A DNA stretch of 64,000 nt, taken from the NCBI RefSeq assembly GCF_016756615.1, contig NZ_AP023262.1, positions 7,255,501 through 7,319,500 of the forward strand, in the 5' to 3' direction. Each line of letters starts with the position of its first letter. The first letter of the stretch is position 1. Made by a program: the position numbers and the translations under genes. The DNA comes from Mesorhizobium sp. L-8-3. GTDB taxonomy: Bacteria; Pseudomonadota; Alphaproteobacteria; Rhizobiales; Rhizobiaceae. The notes under the pieces are model-generated. The model worked only from the letters and a program-made list of their open reading frames with translations. It ran no database searches and was not told where the DNA came from. Positions 19,379 through 28,350 of the stretch are shown here, one piece after another.

Positions 19379-21165
19379 CGATCAGGATGAGACGCCGTAT
19401 TGCCTCACGTAACGATGCTCCCTGAGGCTCGAATGTTGCCTCATCCATTTTGCTCCCGGCTTGGGTGAAGGAGGCCCGGCGCGGAGATGGCCGGGGTTTC
19501 GGAGCGTCGGGCCTCCTTGGCGAGCGCCAGGAAGCCTCAGTTTGGCCTTGCGATCTCCGGGATCGGTGGCCCGTTGTTTAAGGGGCCAAACAGCAGCGCG
19601 TCCGCCTGTTCGCTGCGCCAGACCTTCAGCCGACGCTGAAGTGTTCGAAGCAGTTTGTTCGGGTAATCGCCGGGATACTCGGCCTGCAGTCGTGACAGAA
19701 GTTCGCTGCCGGTTCGCCATGGTTCGGCTTCGAACCAATTTCGCAAGTCGGCAGTTGCCTTGACGAGAGGGTCAGGACGCCGCCGCCCTCTTTTGGCCTT
19801 CACAATCGGGCGATCCGTCGGCCGGATAGCTCCGTCCTTCCAAGCTGTCCGCAAACTCGCCAGGAAAAGGTCGATTGGTTGAGCTGTGCCGTCAGGGCGG
19901 ATGGCCTGCGAAGTATCGGCAAGCGCAGCGAGTCGCTCCTGCACGGCGCGGATATCGCGCAATAGCAGGACAGGATCGAGCCCGGCGTAGATTTCCTGCA
20001 GACGGGAGCGGACTGCATCGGAGGTGCGAGCGTCGGCAACCAGACGCTGATGCGGCGTAGCTGGCGGACTATACGTCTTGCGCATACGTGCGCCGTCGCG
20101 CTGCTTCGCGATCAACTTGAACGATGGCTGAAAGAAGTTCACGAACAGCCGCGCTGACCGGTAGAGCTTCGCTAGCAGCGTGGCGGCCTCCAGCCCCTCG
20201 AACCGACGATATCCGACCATCCTACGCACCACGGCGCCATTCTTCTGCTCAACAAAGGCCTGGTCATTCTTGCGGTAGGGGCGGCAGCGCGTGAAGACGA
20301 TGTTGGCGGCGTCGCAATAGGCCTTCAGCGTCTCGTTCATGAAAACGGTGTCGTTGTCCGTATCTAGGCCCAGAAGCGCGAAGGGCAGTTGCTTGCGCAA
20401 TTCAGTGAGCACCGTGCTCAACAGTGTCTGTTCGCGAACCAGCAGGGGCGCACATTCCGTCCAGCCGGTCGCGATGTCGGTGAGCACGAACGTTTGGATG
20501 AAGCTGCCGCGAGTCGAAGGGCCGCTATGGGCCACGAGGTCCGCCTCAACGAAGCCTGGCGCAGGATCGTCCCAATCCGCCGACGTTCTAATGGGAATGC
20601 TCCGTCGCAGGGCGTGCGCCGCGGGCCGTCGTCGGGGACGTCCCAGGCCTTCTCGGATCGGTCGCAGCGTCCTGTCGATCGTGGCCGCGCTCATCGCCAG
20701 CAATTTGCCCCGGATTTCCAGCGCTGGGTCAAAATGACCGTGCCGTTCCATTGCCTCGATAAGGACGGGCAGCAACGCTTTCAGCCGCTTGCCGCAGACG
20801 CGGTCAGACGCCTCCCAGAGCAATATGAGCGCATTGCGTTCCGCTTCATCATAAATTCGCGGCCGCGCTCGCCGGCCTGAAAACGGCCCTTCACGGCGTC
20901 GTAGCAGCCGCATCGCGTGCTTGCGGTGAAAGCCCGTGATGACGACGAACTCATCCAAAATTCTCGCCTTCTCCGCTCGCGTCGAAGCACGATAGCGCTC
21001 TGAAACCGCCGTCGTCAGTTCTTTCCTTGTCGCCATGCTCAGCCGTCCCATCGTCGCCCCTGCTCATACCCCTCGGTAGGGAGCAACTTATGTGAGGCAA
21101 CGGTTGAATATTCGGGAACAATTCAGGCGAGGCAATGCGAGTCTCACCTTGATTGTCGCCGCGCA
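19369..21165 (-). mobile_element. DDE-integrase-core insertion sequence
   Basis: About 1.8 kb with imperfect terminal inverted repeats (left GCGACGATCAGGATGAGAC, right complement GCGACAATCAAGGTGAGAC). It is flanked by the likely 6-bp duplication GGTCCT (19363-19368 and 21166-21171). It interrupts the IS630 transposase between its helix-turn-helix part and its catalytic domain. The family is uncertain; it may be an unclassified (ISNCY-like) group. Confidence 0.7.
19537..21036 (-). CDS. Transposase with integrase (rve) catalytic core
   Basis: About 499 residues, apparently intact. The N-terminal helix-turn-helix region reads RILDEFVVITGFHRKHAMRLLRR. The catalytic core has GFVEADLVAHSGPSTRGSF (first Asp), LLGLDTDNDTVFMNETLKAYC (second Asp) and KNDQAFVEQKNGAVVRRMVGY (Glu): a D,D-E integrase fold. 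The start at 21036 follows GAGC-rich sequence; an ATG at 21051 is also in frame. It is the only gene of its element. Confidence 0.82.
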   Translation of the reverse strand: MATRKELTTAVSERYRASTRAEKARILDEFVVITGFHRKHAMRLLRRREGPFSGRRARPRIYDEAERNALILLWEASDRVCGKRLKALLPVLIEAMERHGHFDPALEIRGKLLAMSAATIDRTLRPIREGLGRPRRRPAAHALRRSIPIRTSADWDDPAPGFVEADLVAHSGPSTRGSFIQTFVLTDIATGWTECAPLLVREQTLLSTVLTELRKQLPFALLGLDTDNDTVFMNETLKAYCDAANIVFTRCRPYRKNDQAFVEQKNGAVVRRMVGYRRFEGLEAATLLAKLYRSARLFVNFFQPSFKLIAKQRDGARMRKTYSPPATPHQRLVADARTSDAVRSRLQEIYAGLDPVLLLRDIRAVQERLAALADTSQAIRPDGTAQPIDLFLASLRTAWKDGAIRPTDRPIVKAKRGRRRPDPLVKATADLRNWFEAEPWRTGSELLSRLQAEYPGDYPNKLLRTLQRRLKVWRSEQADALLFGPLNNGPPIPEIARPN

Positions 21166-21171
21166 GGTCCT

Positions 21172-21585
21172 GATACTTTGCCCACTGTGCCCGCCGGCGC
21201 GCCACATCCGGGCGATCCTGCTCAGCCGCGATCAGCGTCTTTTTTTGTGACTGAGCTTCTCGGCGTGGACGAACTCCCACACCGAGCGGTAATCGACCTT
21301 CAGGCCGCGCTCGCCAAGTTCGCAGACAAGACCGCGCAGTGTGAAATCCGCAGCTCGGCAGCACACCAGCAGCCACTCGCGATGCTCTCCGGCAATCTTC
21401 TTCGGCCTGTGCCCACCCATCTTGCCAGGCGCAAGACTGCTCGTCTCGCGCAAGCGGCTTACCCATCTGATGACCGTGCTGATCCCAACCTCAAAGCGCA
21501 CTGCCGCCTGCCGTCGCGACAGCCCCTCTCGCTCAACCGACGCAACAACCCGTTCGCGAAGATCCATAGAATAAGGCTTGCCCAT
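21172..21585 (-). pseudogene. IS630 transposase, N-terminal piece
   Basis: MGKPYSMDLRERVVASVEREGLSRRQAAVRFEVGISTVIRWVSR is the N-terminal helix-turn-helix of IS630 transposases, ending with DRPDVARRRAQWAKYQ where the DDE element was inserted. One frame change is needed near 21240, so it was also mutated. Confidence 0.78.
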
Positions 21586-21619
21586 CCATGCTGACCTCCT
21601 TGCTCAGCAAGCAGGTTGA

Positions 21620-22985
21620 TGAGGTGGACGCCCCCTCGCGCCGGCATCGATGTGCCTTAAGGTGGCCGTTGATGATCGGAACCACCGAGGAAGGAGCGTT
21701 TACATGAAGGTTACAACGATTGGGCTCGACTTGGCCAAAAGCGTATTCCAGGTTCATGGCATTGCCGATGACGGCACCGTCGTCGTGGTGAAGAGGCTGC
21801 TCAGGAAGCAGATGATCAATTTCTTCTCCAAGCTTCCGAACTGTCTGATCGGCATGGAAGCCTGTGCGACGGCGCATCATTGGGCGCGAGCCCTGGCGGT
21901 GCTGGGGCATGAGGTCAAGCTGATGCCGCCCGCCTATGTCAAAGCCTACGTGAAGCGGGGCAAGAACGACGCCGCGGATGCCGAGGCGATCTGCGAAGCC
22001 GTCCGGCGCCCGACCATGCGCTTCGTTCCAGTCAAGACGCCAGAACAGCAAAGCATCCTGATGGTTCATCGGACCCGAGCCTTGGTCGTGCGCCAGCGCA
22101 CCATGGCTGCAAACGCCCTGCGGGCGCATCTGGCGGAGTTCGGACTGGTCTGTAACCCGGGTGTGGTGAACCTCATAAAGCTGATGCGTGCCGTCTTCGA
22201 CGAGCATGATCCACAGACTATGCTTCCTGAGATGGCGCAGGTGGCGATGACGACGCTGGTTCGCCGGCTCCTCGAACTGGAAGACGAACTCCGGAAGCTC
22301 GACAAGGTCTTGCACGAATGGCATCGCCAGAACGAAGCGAGCCGGCGCCTGGCGGCCGTTCCTGGCATCGGCGTGATCACCGCGACGGCGATCGTGGCCA
22401 CCGTCAGCGAACCCGGCCAGTTCCGCTCCGGGCGCCAGTTCGCAGCCTGGCTCGGCCTCGTCCCCAAACAGAACTCGAGCGGTGACCGACAACGTCTCGG
22501 CGGCATCTCGAAGCAGGGAGACCGCTATCTTCGCCGGCTGCTTGTCGTCGGCGCTACGGCCGTGATCCGTCACAACCGGGGCAAGCAGACGCCAGGAGCC
22601 CAGTGGCTGCAATCGTTGCTGGCGAAGAAACCGGTGCGGCTGGTCTCGGTCGCTCTCGCCAACAAGACCGCGCGGATCGCCTGGGCTCTTCTCGCCCGCG
22701 GGCAGCAGTTCAGCCCATATCGGATCAGCGCCTGCTGACGGCCGCCAGCCGCTACAGGCAAACACAGGAATTGGTGACGGCAGAACGTGATGCGAGATGA
22801 TCGACCAAGAACGAGAACACCCCGTGTGATTCAATGCGTCTCGAATGCGCCAGCTTGATCAGGGATCTCGTTCGCGGATTTCCATCAGGGCCAGCGGAAA
22901 CTGCTCCGCACAAACAGGCCGGACATATGAAAGCGACCGATCAGAAGCTCACCAAAAGCCATTGCCAATCAGGGGCGTCCACATA
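21620..22985 (+). mobile_element. IS110/IS1111-type element C
   Basis: One intact transposase gene between subterminal repeats GGACGCCCC (21626-21634) and its complement (22972-22980). The same repeat core is used by IS110-A, so A and C are related. Inserted just upstream of the IS630 transposase start. Confidence 0.75.
21704..22738 (+). CDS. IS110-family transposase (element C)
   Basis: 344-residue DEDD transposase beginning MKVTTIGLDLAKSVFQVHG. It has RGKNDAADAEAICEAVRRPTMRF (about residues 85-105), LAAVPGIGVITATAIVATV and SGRQFAAWLGLVPKQNSSGDR. Start at 21704 is preceded by GAGGAAGGAG. No damage visible. About 240 non-coding bases follow before the right repeat, as in element B, which is where an IS1111-type guide RNA would lie. 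Confidence 0.9.
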   Translation: MKVTTIGLDLAKSVFQVHGIADDGTVVVVKRLLRKQMINFFSKLPNCLIGMEACATAHHWARALAVLGHEVKLMPPAYVKAYVKRGKNDAADAEAICEAVRRPTMRFVPVKTPEQQSILMVHRTRALVVRQRTMAANALRAHLAEFGLVCNPGVVNLIKLMRAVFDEHDPQTMLPEMAQVAMTTLVRRLLELEDELRKLDKVLHEWHRQNEASRRLAAVPGIGVITATAIVATVSEPGQFRSGRQFAAWLGLVPKQNSSGDRQRLGGISKQGDRYLRRLLVVGATAVIRHNRGKQTPGAQWLQSLLAKKPVRLVSVALANKTARIAWALLARGQQFSPYRISAC

Positions 22986-23374
22986 TGAATCAGATTTGCG
23001 CGCCTAAGGGAATCTGGAGGCTTCTGTGAGGTCGCGCGGCGGAGATGGTCTGGCTTGGCGCGGTGCGCGACCTCATTGAAGTCGGATTGAGCGAACCCGC
23101 TGACGCGGCCACGCGCTATGGGATTAGTGTCGCGAAGCCTGTTCCAGGTGAGCGGCTTGGTGTGATGCAATGCTGCCATGTCGGTGAAGACGAGGCCGAG
23201 ACGCCGACGTTGACCGAGGCGATCGACGCGCCCGGTGGCATCTTTGGGCGGGCTGCGGGGTAATGCTTCTGCTCTTCGGGCTGGTCGGGAAGATGACGAT
23301 ATGGGGGGTCATTGCGTCCGTCGACGCTGATGCCGCGACGCTGCCACGATCGATGCTGGGGCGACATCCTGTCG

Positions 23375-24556
23375 TCATGAGGTATCCGGCTGCGGTCGTG
23401 ACGGCCCGGTGCGCCATCGCGGCAGTGTGGCGGTGATGCGCAGAATGCCACCACAGCAGGGACAGACGGTTGGGTCAAAGCGCGGGAGCGGCCTGGTAGT
23501 CTCGCCGGCTGCGGCGGTCGGAGCGAGCTTCATCGCCACCAGGAGTTGCCGGATGATGGCGAGTCGGGTCCGGCGGCATCCATTGGCGAGGAAGCCATAG
23601 TGGCGGATGCGGTGAAAGCCGTCGGGCAGGCAGTGCAGTAGGAAGCGACGGATGAACTCGTGCGGATCGAGCGACATCAGCCTGGGCGCGTTGCCGTGAC
23701 GATAATCGCGCCAGCGGAAGGTGACGCTCGTCTCGTCGGCGCTGACCAGGCGACTGTTGGCGATGGCGACCCGGTGGGTATAGCGGCCGAGATAGGCGAG
23801 GACCTGCTCGGGCGAGCCGAACGGCGGCTTGGCATAGACGATCCAGTTCTTGCGACGAAGCTGCCGGATCGCGGCCGCGAAGGCATGGGCCTGACCGAGC
23901 CCGTCGAGGGTGCCGGAGAAGCGCAGTCGCCCAGCCGCATAGGCCGCCTGGAGCCGCTCGAGGAACAGCCGCCGGAATAGGCGGGAGAGGACATGGATGG
24001 GCAGGAAGAAGCGTGGCCGGCAGCTGAGCCAGCGCCCATCGGGAGAGAGAGCGCCGCCGGGGACGAGGCAATGGATGTGCGGATGATGGGTGAGCGCCTG
24101 GCCCCATGTGTGAAGAATGGCCAGGAACCCGATCTCCCCGCCGAGGTGCCGCGGATCGGCGGCGATGGTCTTGAGCGTTGCGGCGACGGCGTCGAACAGG
24201 ATGGCATAGACGACTGCCTTATTGTGAAAGGCGATCTCGGTGACTTCGGCCGGCACCGTGAACACGACGTGGAAGTAAGGCACCGGCAGCAGATCGGCCT
24301 GACGGTCGGCGAGCCACCGTTCGCGCGTCGCACTCTGACACTTGGGACAATGCCGGTTGCGGCAGGAGTTATAGCAGACGCGGGCATGTGCGCAGTCCTC
24401 ACAGGCCTCGACATGACCGCCAAGCGCCGCAGTCCGGCAGAGCTCGATCGCGGACATGACGCGGCGCTCGACGCGACCGAGATGGCCGTCATGGGCAACA
24501 CGATAAGCATGATCATGGCGACGGAAAATATCCGCCACCTCCAGCTCGGAGCGCAT
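23375..24556 (-). CDS. IS91-family (HUH) transposase
   Basis: 393 residues. An N-terminal zinc-binding region (CEDCAHARVCYNSCRNRHCPKCQ spacing; cysteines near residues 52-74) is followed by the HUH nuclease motif HPHIHCLV (about residue 158) and the tyrosine segment YLGRYTHRVAI (about residue 256). This is the rolling-circle transposase of IS91 elements. A tyrosine recombinase gene lies 8 bp upstream, an arrangement seen in several proteobacterial IS91 relatives. Confidence 0.9.
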   Translation of the reverse strand: MRSELEVADIFRRHDHAYRVAHDGHLGRVERRVMSAIELCRTAALGGHVEACEDCAHARVCYNSCRNRHCPKCQSATRERWLADRQADLLPVPYFHVVFTVPAEVTEIAFHNKAVVYAILFDAVAATLKTIAADPRHLGGEIGFLAILHTWGQALTHHPHIHCLVPGGALSPDGRWLSCRPRFFLPIHVLSRLFRRLFLERLQAAYAAGRLRFSGTLDGLGQAHAFAAAIRQLRRKNWIVYAKPPFGSPEQVLAYLGRYTHRVAIANSRLVSADETSVTFRWRDYRHGNAPRLMSLDPHEFIRRFLLHCLPDGFHRIRHYGFLANGCRRTRLAIIRQLLVAMKLAPTAAAGETTRPLPRFDPTVCPCCGGILRITATLPRWRTGPSRPQPDTS

Positions 24557-24564
24557 CGCTGGGC

Positions 24565-25434
24565 TCAGGCGGGCGGCACCACCTCCAGCGTCAGGCGGTC
24601 GAGCGGGCTCTGCGTCCTGGCGATCGTGCTTGTTGCCACATGGGTGTAGCGCGCCGTCGTCGAGAGGTTGTTGTGCCCCAGCAGCACCTGGATAATCCGG
24701 ATATCCGTACCGCTCTCAAGCAGGTGAGTCGCAAAACTGTGGCGCAGCGTATGCACGCTCACCCGCTTGACCAAACCCGCCGCCTTGGTCGCGGAGCGGC
24801 AGGCCGCGTGAAGGACCTGCACGTCGATCGGCTTGTCGCCTCGTCCGGGGAACAGCCAGTCCTCCGGGCGTGCCAGTCGCCAGTAGGTCCGCAAGATCCC
24901 GAGCAGCTGCGACGACAGCATGACCGTGCGATCCTTGGCGCCCTTGCCGTGACGGACCTGGATCACCATTCGGTCGCTGTCGATATCCGCCACCTTGAGG
25001 CTCACCGCCTCCGAGGCGCGCAACCCCGCGGCATAGGCGGTGGTCAGTGCAGTGCGCGCCTTCAACGATGGCACCGCTTCCAGAAAGCGCACAACCTCGT
25101 CGGCGCTCAGGATCGCCGGCAATTTGCGCGGCGTGCGCGCATAGACGATGCGCTCCGGGATCTCCGCCCGGTCCAGCGTCACGCCGTAGAAGAAACGCAA
25201 CGCACAGACCGTCTGGTTCAGTGCCGGCCAGGAAATGCCCTGCGACACCAGATAAACCTGGAACGCACGGACGTCCTCCAGCCCCAGCCGATCCGGCGAC
25301 CGGCCGAAATAACGGCTGAACTTCGCCACCGCATGCAGATAGGATCGTTGCGTCGCGGGCGACAGGTTGCGCAAGCTCATGTCGTCGATCATGCGACAGC
25401 GCAGCGGGCTTACCGCTGTCGTGGCTTCAGCCAT
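24565..25434 (-). CDS. Tyrosine recombinase accompanying the IS91 transposase
   Basis: 289 residues with a SAM-like core-binding N-terminus (MSLRNLSPATQRSYLHAVAKFSRYF). The catalytic domain carries the R-H-R-Y set: AAGLRASEAVSLKV, HTLRHSFATHLLESG and LGHNNLSTTARYTHV. It is XerD-like but located in an IS91 element and transcribed with its transposase. Probable role: processing the transposition intermediate. Confidence 0.9.
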   Translation of the reverse strand: MAEATTAVSPLRCRMIDDMSLRNLSPATQRSYLHAVAKFSRYFGRSPDRLGLEDVRAFQVYLVSQGISWPALNQTVCALRFFYGVTLDRAEIPERIVYARTPRKLPAILSADEVVRFLEAVPSLKARTALTTAYAAGLRASEAVSLKVADIDSDRMVIQVRHGKGAKDRTVMLSSQLLGILRTYWRLARPEDWLFPGRGDKPIDVQVLHAACRSATKAAGLVKRVSVHTLRHSFATHLLESGTDIRIIQVLLGHNNLSTTARYTHVATSTIARTQSPLDRLTLEVVPPA

Positions 25435-25574
25435 GGGATGGTCTCCTGGTCAGGGGTTGGTCTCAGCAACCAAACCTTCCCATCAGGAGGCCATTCCAGC
25501 CAATGCACACGCCAATCCCGCGTCAGCGGGTTCGTTCAATCCTCGCCGATTCAGCCTCAACTCATCCCGCTCTA

Positions 25575-25880
25575 GCTAGTAACGCTCGAATTTCTCCGTG
25601 GAGAAGCGCCACTTACCGGTCCTGCGGAGCCCGCGGCTCCAGCTTGCCGACATGGGTGACAAGGTTGCGGCCGAGCGGTAGCCGAGCCGCTCCGATGTCC
25701 GCTTATCCTTCGAACGGCCTAGCGCTTCCCTCCAGAAGCTCCGGCATCACCAACCGGATGAGTTCATGCAGCCCATCCCGGTTCGATAGCAGAATGTCTT
25801 TGACTGCGGCCGTGGCGGTCTTAATTTCAGTCTTGGCTACGGTGGCGTTCCTTCGGGGAATCGGTGATGCGGATGATTCG
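25575..25880 (-). pseudogene. IS256 transposase remnant, N-terminal part
   Basis: The minus strand reads AVKDILLSNRDGLHELIRLVMPELLEG, NLVTHVGKLEPRAPQDR and, after a frame change, GKWRFSTEKFERY: the N-terminal part of an IS256 transposase. The remainder of the gene lies at 12732-13250 beyond the IS630 composite. Confidence 0.65.
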
Positions 25881-26160
25881 CTTGCCCTATGACGCCGTGA
25901 GCAGATTAGTTTAAACTCTTACAGGTCAAACTAGTATCGTGGACCTCACATCTCTCTGACGTTTGTTGAGATGTTCCGAGCCACCCGGCAGCTGGTAGCG
26001 AACGTTGTAACAGATCCTTCAAATAACTTTACAGAATCTTTGCGAGCGCGGATCACTGACAATGGTACCTTGACCCGCAACGTCTGAGGTCGAACACGAC
26101 TAAGACCGATGCCCGTTTACGCTCGAACCGCACATCACGCAACGTCGGAGTCAATGGCCC

Positions 26161-27456
26161 ATGGCAACAAGAGCGCTCATCCTGCTCGAAGGTCACAGGA
26201 GTGTTGGTCTGCTATACATAAAAGCAGCCCAGCGTCTTGGGCTTCATCCAATTATCCTGGCGGCCGATCCAGCTCAGTACGACTATCTTGCGGCCGGAAG
26301 CCTTGAGGCCATCCGTGTCGATACAGACGATCTCGATGCGCTGATCCGCGAATGTTCCCAGCTACGTGCGACCTATGACATTGCTGGCATTACTGGCTTT
26401 TCGGGCCTCGACGAGTCGATCTATGCGACAGTTGGCAAGCTCTGCCGGCATTTCGATCTGCCAGGACCTAACCCGACATCCATTGAACAGTGCTGCGACA
26501 AATTCACTCAACGTCAACTCCTCGCGGCGGCCGGCGTTCCAATGCCTGCTTATCGCCTGGCAGCGGATGCGACGGAGGTGGAAAGCTCTGCAACGGAGAT
26601 CGGCCTACCGGTGATTGTTAAGCCAGCCGTCGGCAGCGGCAGCTGTGGTGTCCGATTGTGCCGCAACGCTGACGAGTTGGCCGAACATACGGCCTTTCTG
26701 CTGTCTGGAGGGCCGACATGCGGGTCTTCGCCGAGGATACTGATCGAAGAATTCGCACAAGGTCCCCAGTGTAGCGCTGACACAATGGGAAATGAGGTCA
26801 TTGCAGTAGGTGCCGCTGACTTCGACTGCCCACCGCATTTCGTCGTTCGTGGCAGCATCTTTCCGGCCCTGCTGACTGATCGCGAGCATAAACGCATCGC
26901 CGATGTTTCACTGAGCTGTTTGCGCGCTCTCGACCTTGCTTGGGGACCAGCGAACATTGAATTCCGGTGGACGGAGCGTGGGCCAGTAGTCATCGAAGTC
27001 AATCCGCGTCTTCCGGGTTGGACCACTCCTCGGCTGATTCAGCTGGCTTACGGTATCGATCCCATTGCCGAGCACCTCAAGCTTGTGATCGGCGAGGAAT
27101 GGGATTTGCGCAGAAAGCATTCGCAGACTGCGGCGGCGCGGTTCCTCGTTCCAGATCGCGATGGCATCCTCGATTGGATCGATGGCGACAGCCGGGCGGC
27201 TGCCATACCAGGTGTCGCCGAGGTCAAGTTGTATGTTGAACCCAAGACGCCGATCATCAGGAAAGGCGATTTCCGAGACACCATCGGACATATCATCGCC
27301 GCCTCACCCAGCCGTGCTGAGACCGAGGCTATACTGCAGCGTGCCGTCGACTTAATTAGTTGGTCGATCACACCCTTTCCAACCCTTGGCGAACAGAAGC
27401 AATCTGCGGCCCCTCACCTCCCCGCACCAGGGCAGGTGACGCCAGTTAACGGGTGA
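26161..27456 (+). CDS. ATP-grasp domain carboxylate-amine ligase
   Basis: 431 residues, ATP-grasp fold of the carbamoyl-phosphate-synthase/biotin-carboxylase type. A preATP-grasp domain (MATRALILLEGHRSVGLLYIKAAQRLG) precedes the ATP-binding part. That part has GLPVIVKPAVGSGSCGVRLC (P-loop-like, about residues 150-170), LIEEFAQGPQCSAD and the Mg-binding NIEFRWTERGPVVIEVNPRLPG (about 266-288). Relatives activate a carboxylate with ATP and ligate it to an amine, often an amino acid. It stands alone between mobile elements, so no pathway partner is evident. It could belong with the NRPS/KamA or hydrazine-type genes in the same island, but that is speculation. Confidence 0.82.
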   Translation: MATRALILLEGHRSVGLLYIKAAQRLGLHPIILAADPAQYDYLAAGSLEAIRVDTDDLDALIRECSQLRATYDIAGITGFSGLDESIYATVGKLCRHFDLPGPNPTSIEQCCDKFTQRQLLAAAGVPMPAYRLAADATEVESSATEIGLPVIVKPAVGSGSCGVRLCRNADELAEHTAFLLSGGPTCGSSPRILIEEFAQGPQCSADTMGNEVIAVGAADFDCPPHFVVRGSIFPALLTDREHKRIADVSLSCLRALDLAWGPANIEFRWTERGPVVIEVNPRLPGWTTPRLIQLAYGIDPIAEHLKLVIGEEWDLRRKHSQTAAARFLVPDRDGILDWIDGDSRAAAIPGVAEVKLYVEPKTPIIRKGDFRDTIGHIIAASPSRAETEAILQRAVDLISWSITPFPTLGEQKQSAAPHLPAPGQVTPVNG

Positions 27457-27849
27457 TCGCGCCAAACATAGATGGCATCGAAAGCACGAAAGAGCCTCAG
27501 ATCGATGAGGAGACCTTGGCCGGCCGGTAGGAACCTGGTCAGGTTGATTTTAGCTCAGGCATGATGCTGTTGCGGCGAGCCGATGGCCAGCTCGATGGCA
27601 GCTGGACGCCAGAGTTCGCGCGCTTCATATGAGGGCCAGGCGGCGGTTGTCGGCGAACATTGACGGCCGAAGTCTCCAAGAACCAAGCGCGCTCGATTAA
27701 ATTCCCGCTCACCATAGCCAAGCTGCCGCTCGCCAACGAACGCTTGGAGTTTGCTGTGCAACGGTCAACGATGCGATGCCCGCGAGTTAGTTAGCCAGCG
27801 GCCGCTTCGTCGCCGACCAGCGCGAAGCCTTCCTCATCGACGGTGCTGG

Positions 27850-28135
27850 ACCGGCAAATCTGGTGACTACCCATCCGTCTCGACTTCCTCGTCTTCGACG
27901 AACTCGGCTATCTGCTTTTCGCCCAGGCTTGCGGTCAGCCGCTGTTCCAGCTGATCAGTCGACTGCGAGCGTACCTCTATCATCGTCACCACCAACGTCG
28001 CCTTCGGCCAATCGCCAAATGTCTTCGCCGGCCGGCGCCAAGATGACAACCCGCTGCTCGATCGGCTGACTGATCACTGCGAGGTCATCGAGACTAGTAA
28101 CGAATCTGGTGCTTTGAGAGCCGCACTCAGATCTC
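27850..28135 (+). pseudogene. IS21 IstB remnant
   Basis: Plus-strand frames, joined over at least two frame changes, give FLVFDELGYLLFAQACGQPLFQLISRL, then TSIIVTTNVAFG and LLDRLTDHCEVIETSNES, the C-terminal half of IS21 helper ATPase IstB (Walker B DELGY). The N-terminus with Walker A is gone. Confidence 0.6.
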
Positions 28136-28350
28136 ACATTTGGAGTTCTGCCTCCAAATATGAGGCGAACCTCCTTTACCCAACTTGAACAGTTGGAGGT
28201 GAACGGATGGCGAACGCTGTAACGCTGTCCGTTAAGCTATTGAATTCATTTGCATTGAATTTCCGGCGCGAAAATGTGTGGTAACAACATTTGTGCCGTT
28301 ATCGCGGTTCTGTATGGATTGTACGGCATTTATTCGCTAACAACGCTGGC

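Larger units (their letters stand above)
13251..25574. mobile_element. IS630-family element expanded to 12.3 kb by nested insertions
   Basis: Both ends carry the inverted repeat TAGAGCGGGATGA (13251-13263; reverse complement at 25562-25574), bounded by a TA dinucleotide as IS630 elements require. The transposase gene (minus strand) survives in pieces: 21585-21172, 19378-19085 and 13530-13266. Joined, they give a continuous IS630 protein. Inserted inside are an IS91 with recombinase, IS110-C, a DDE element, and IS110-A containing IS110-B. The element sits inside an IS256 remnant. Joining 25575 to 13250 restores the IS256 reading direction. Confidence 0.8.
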
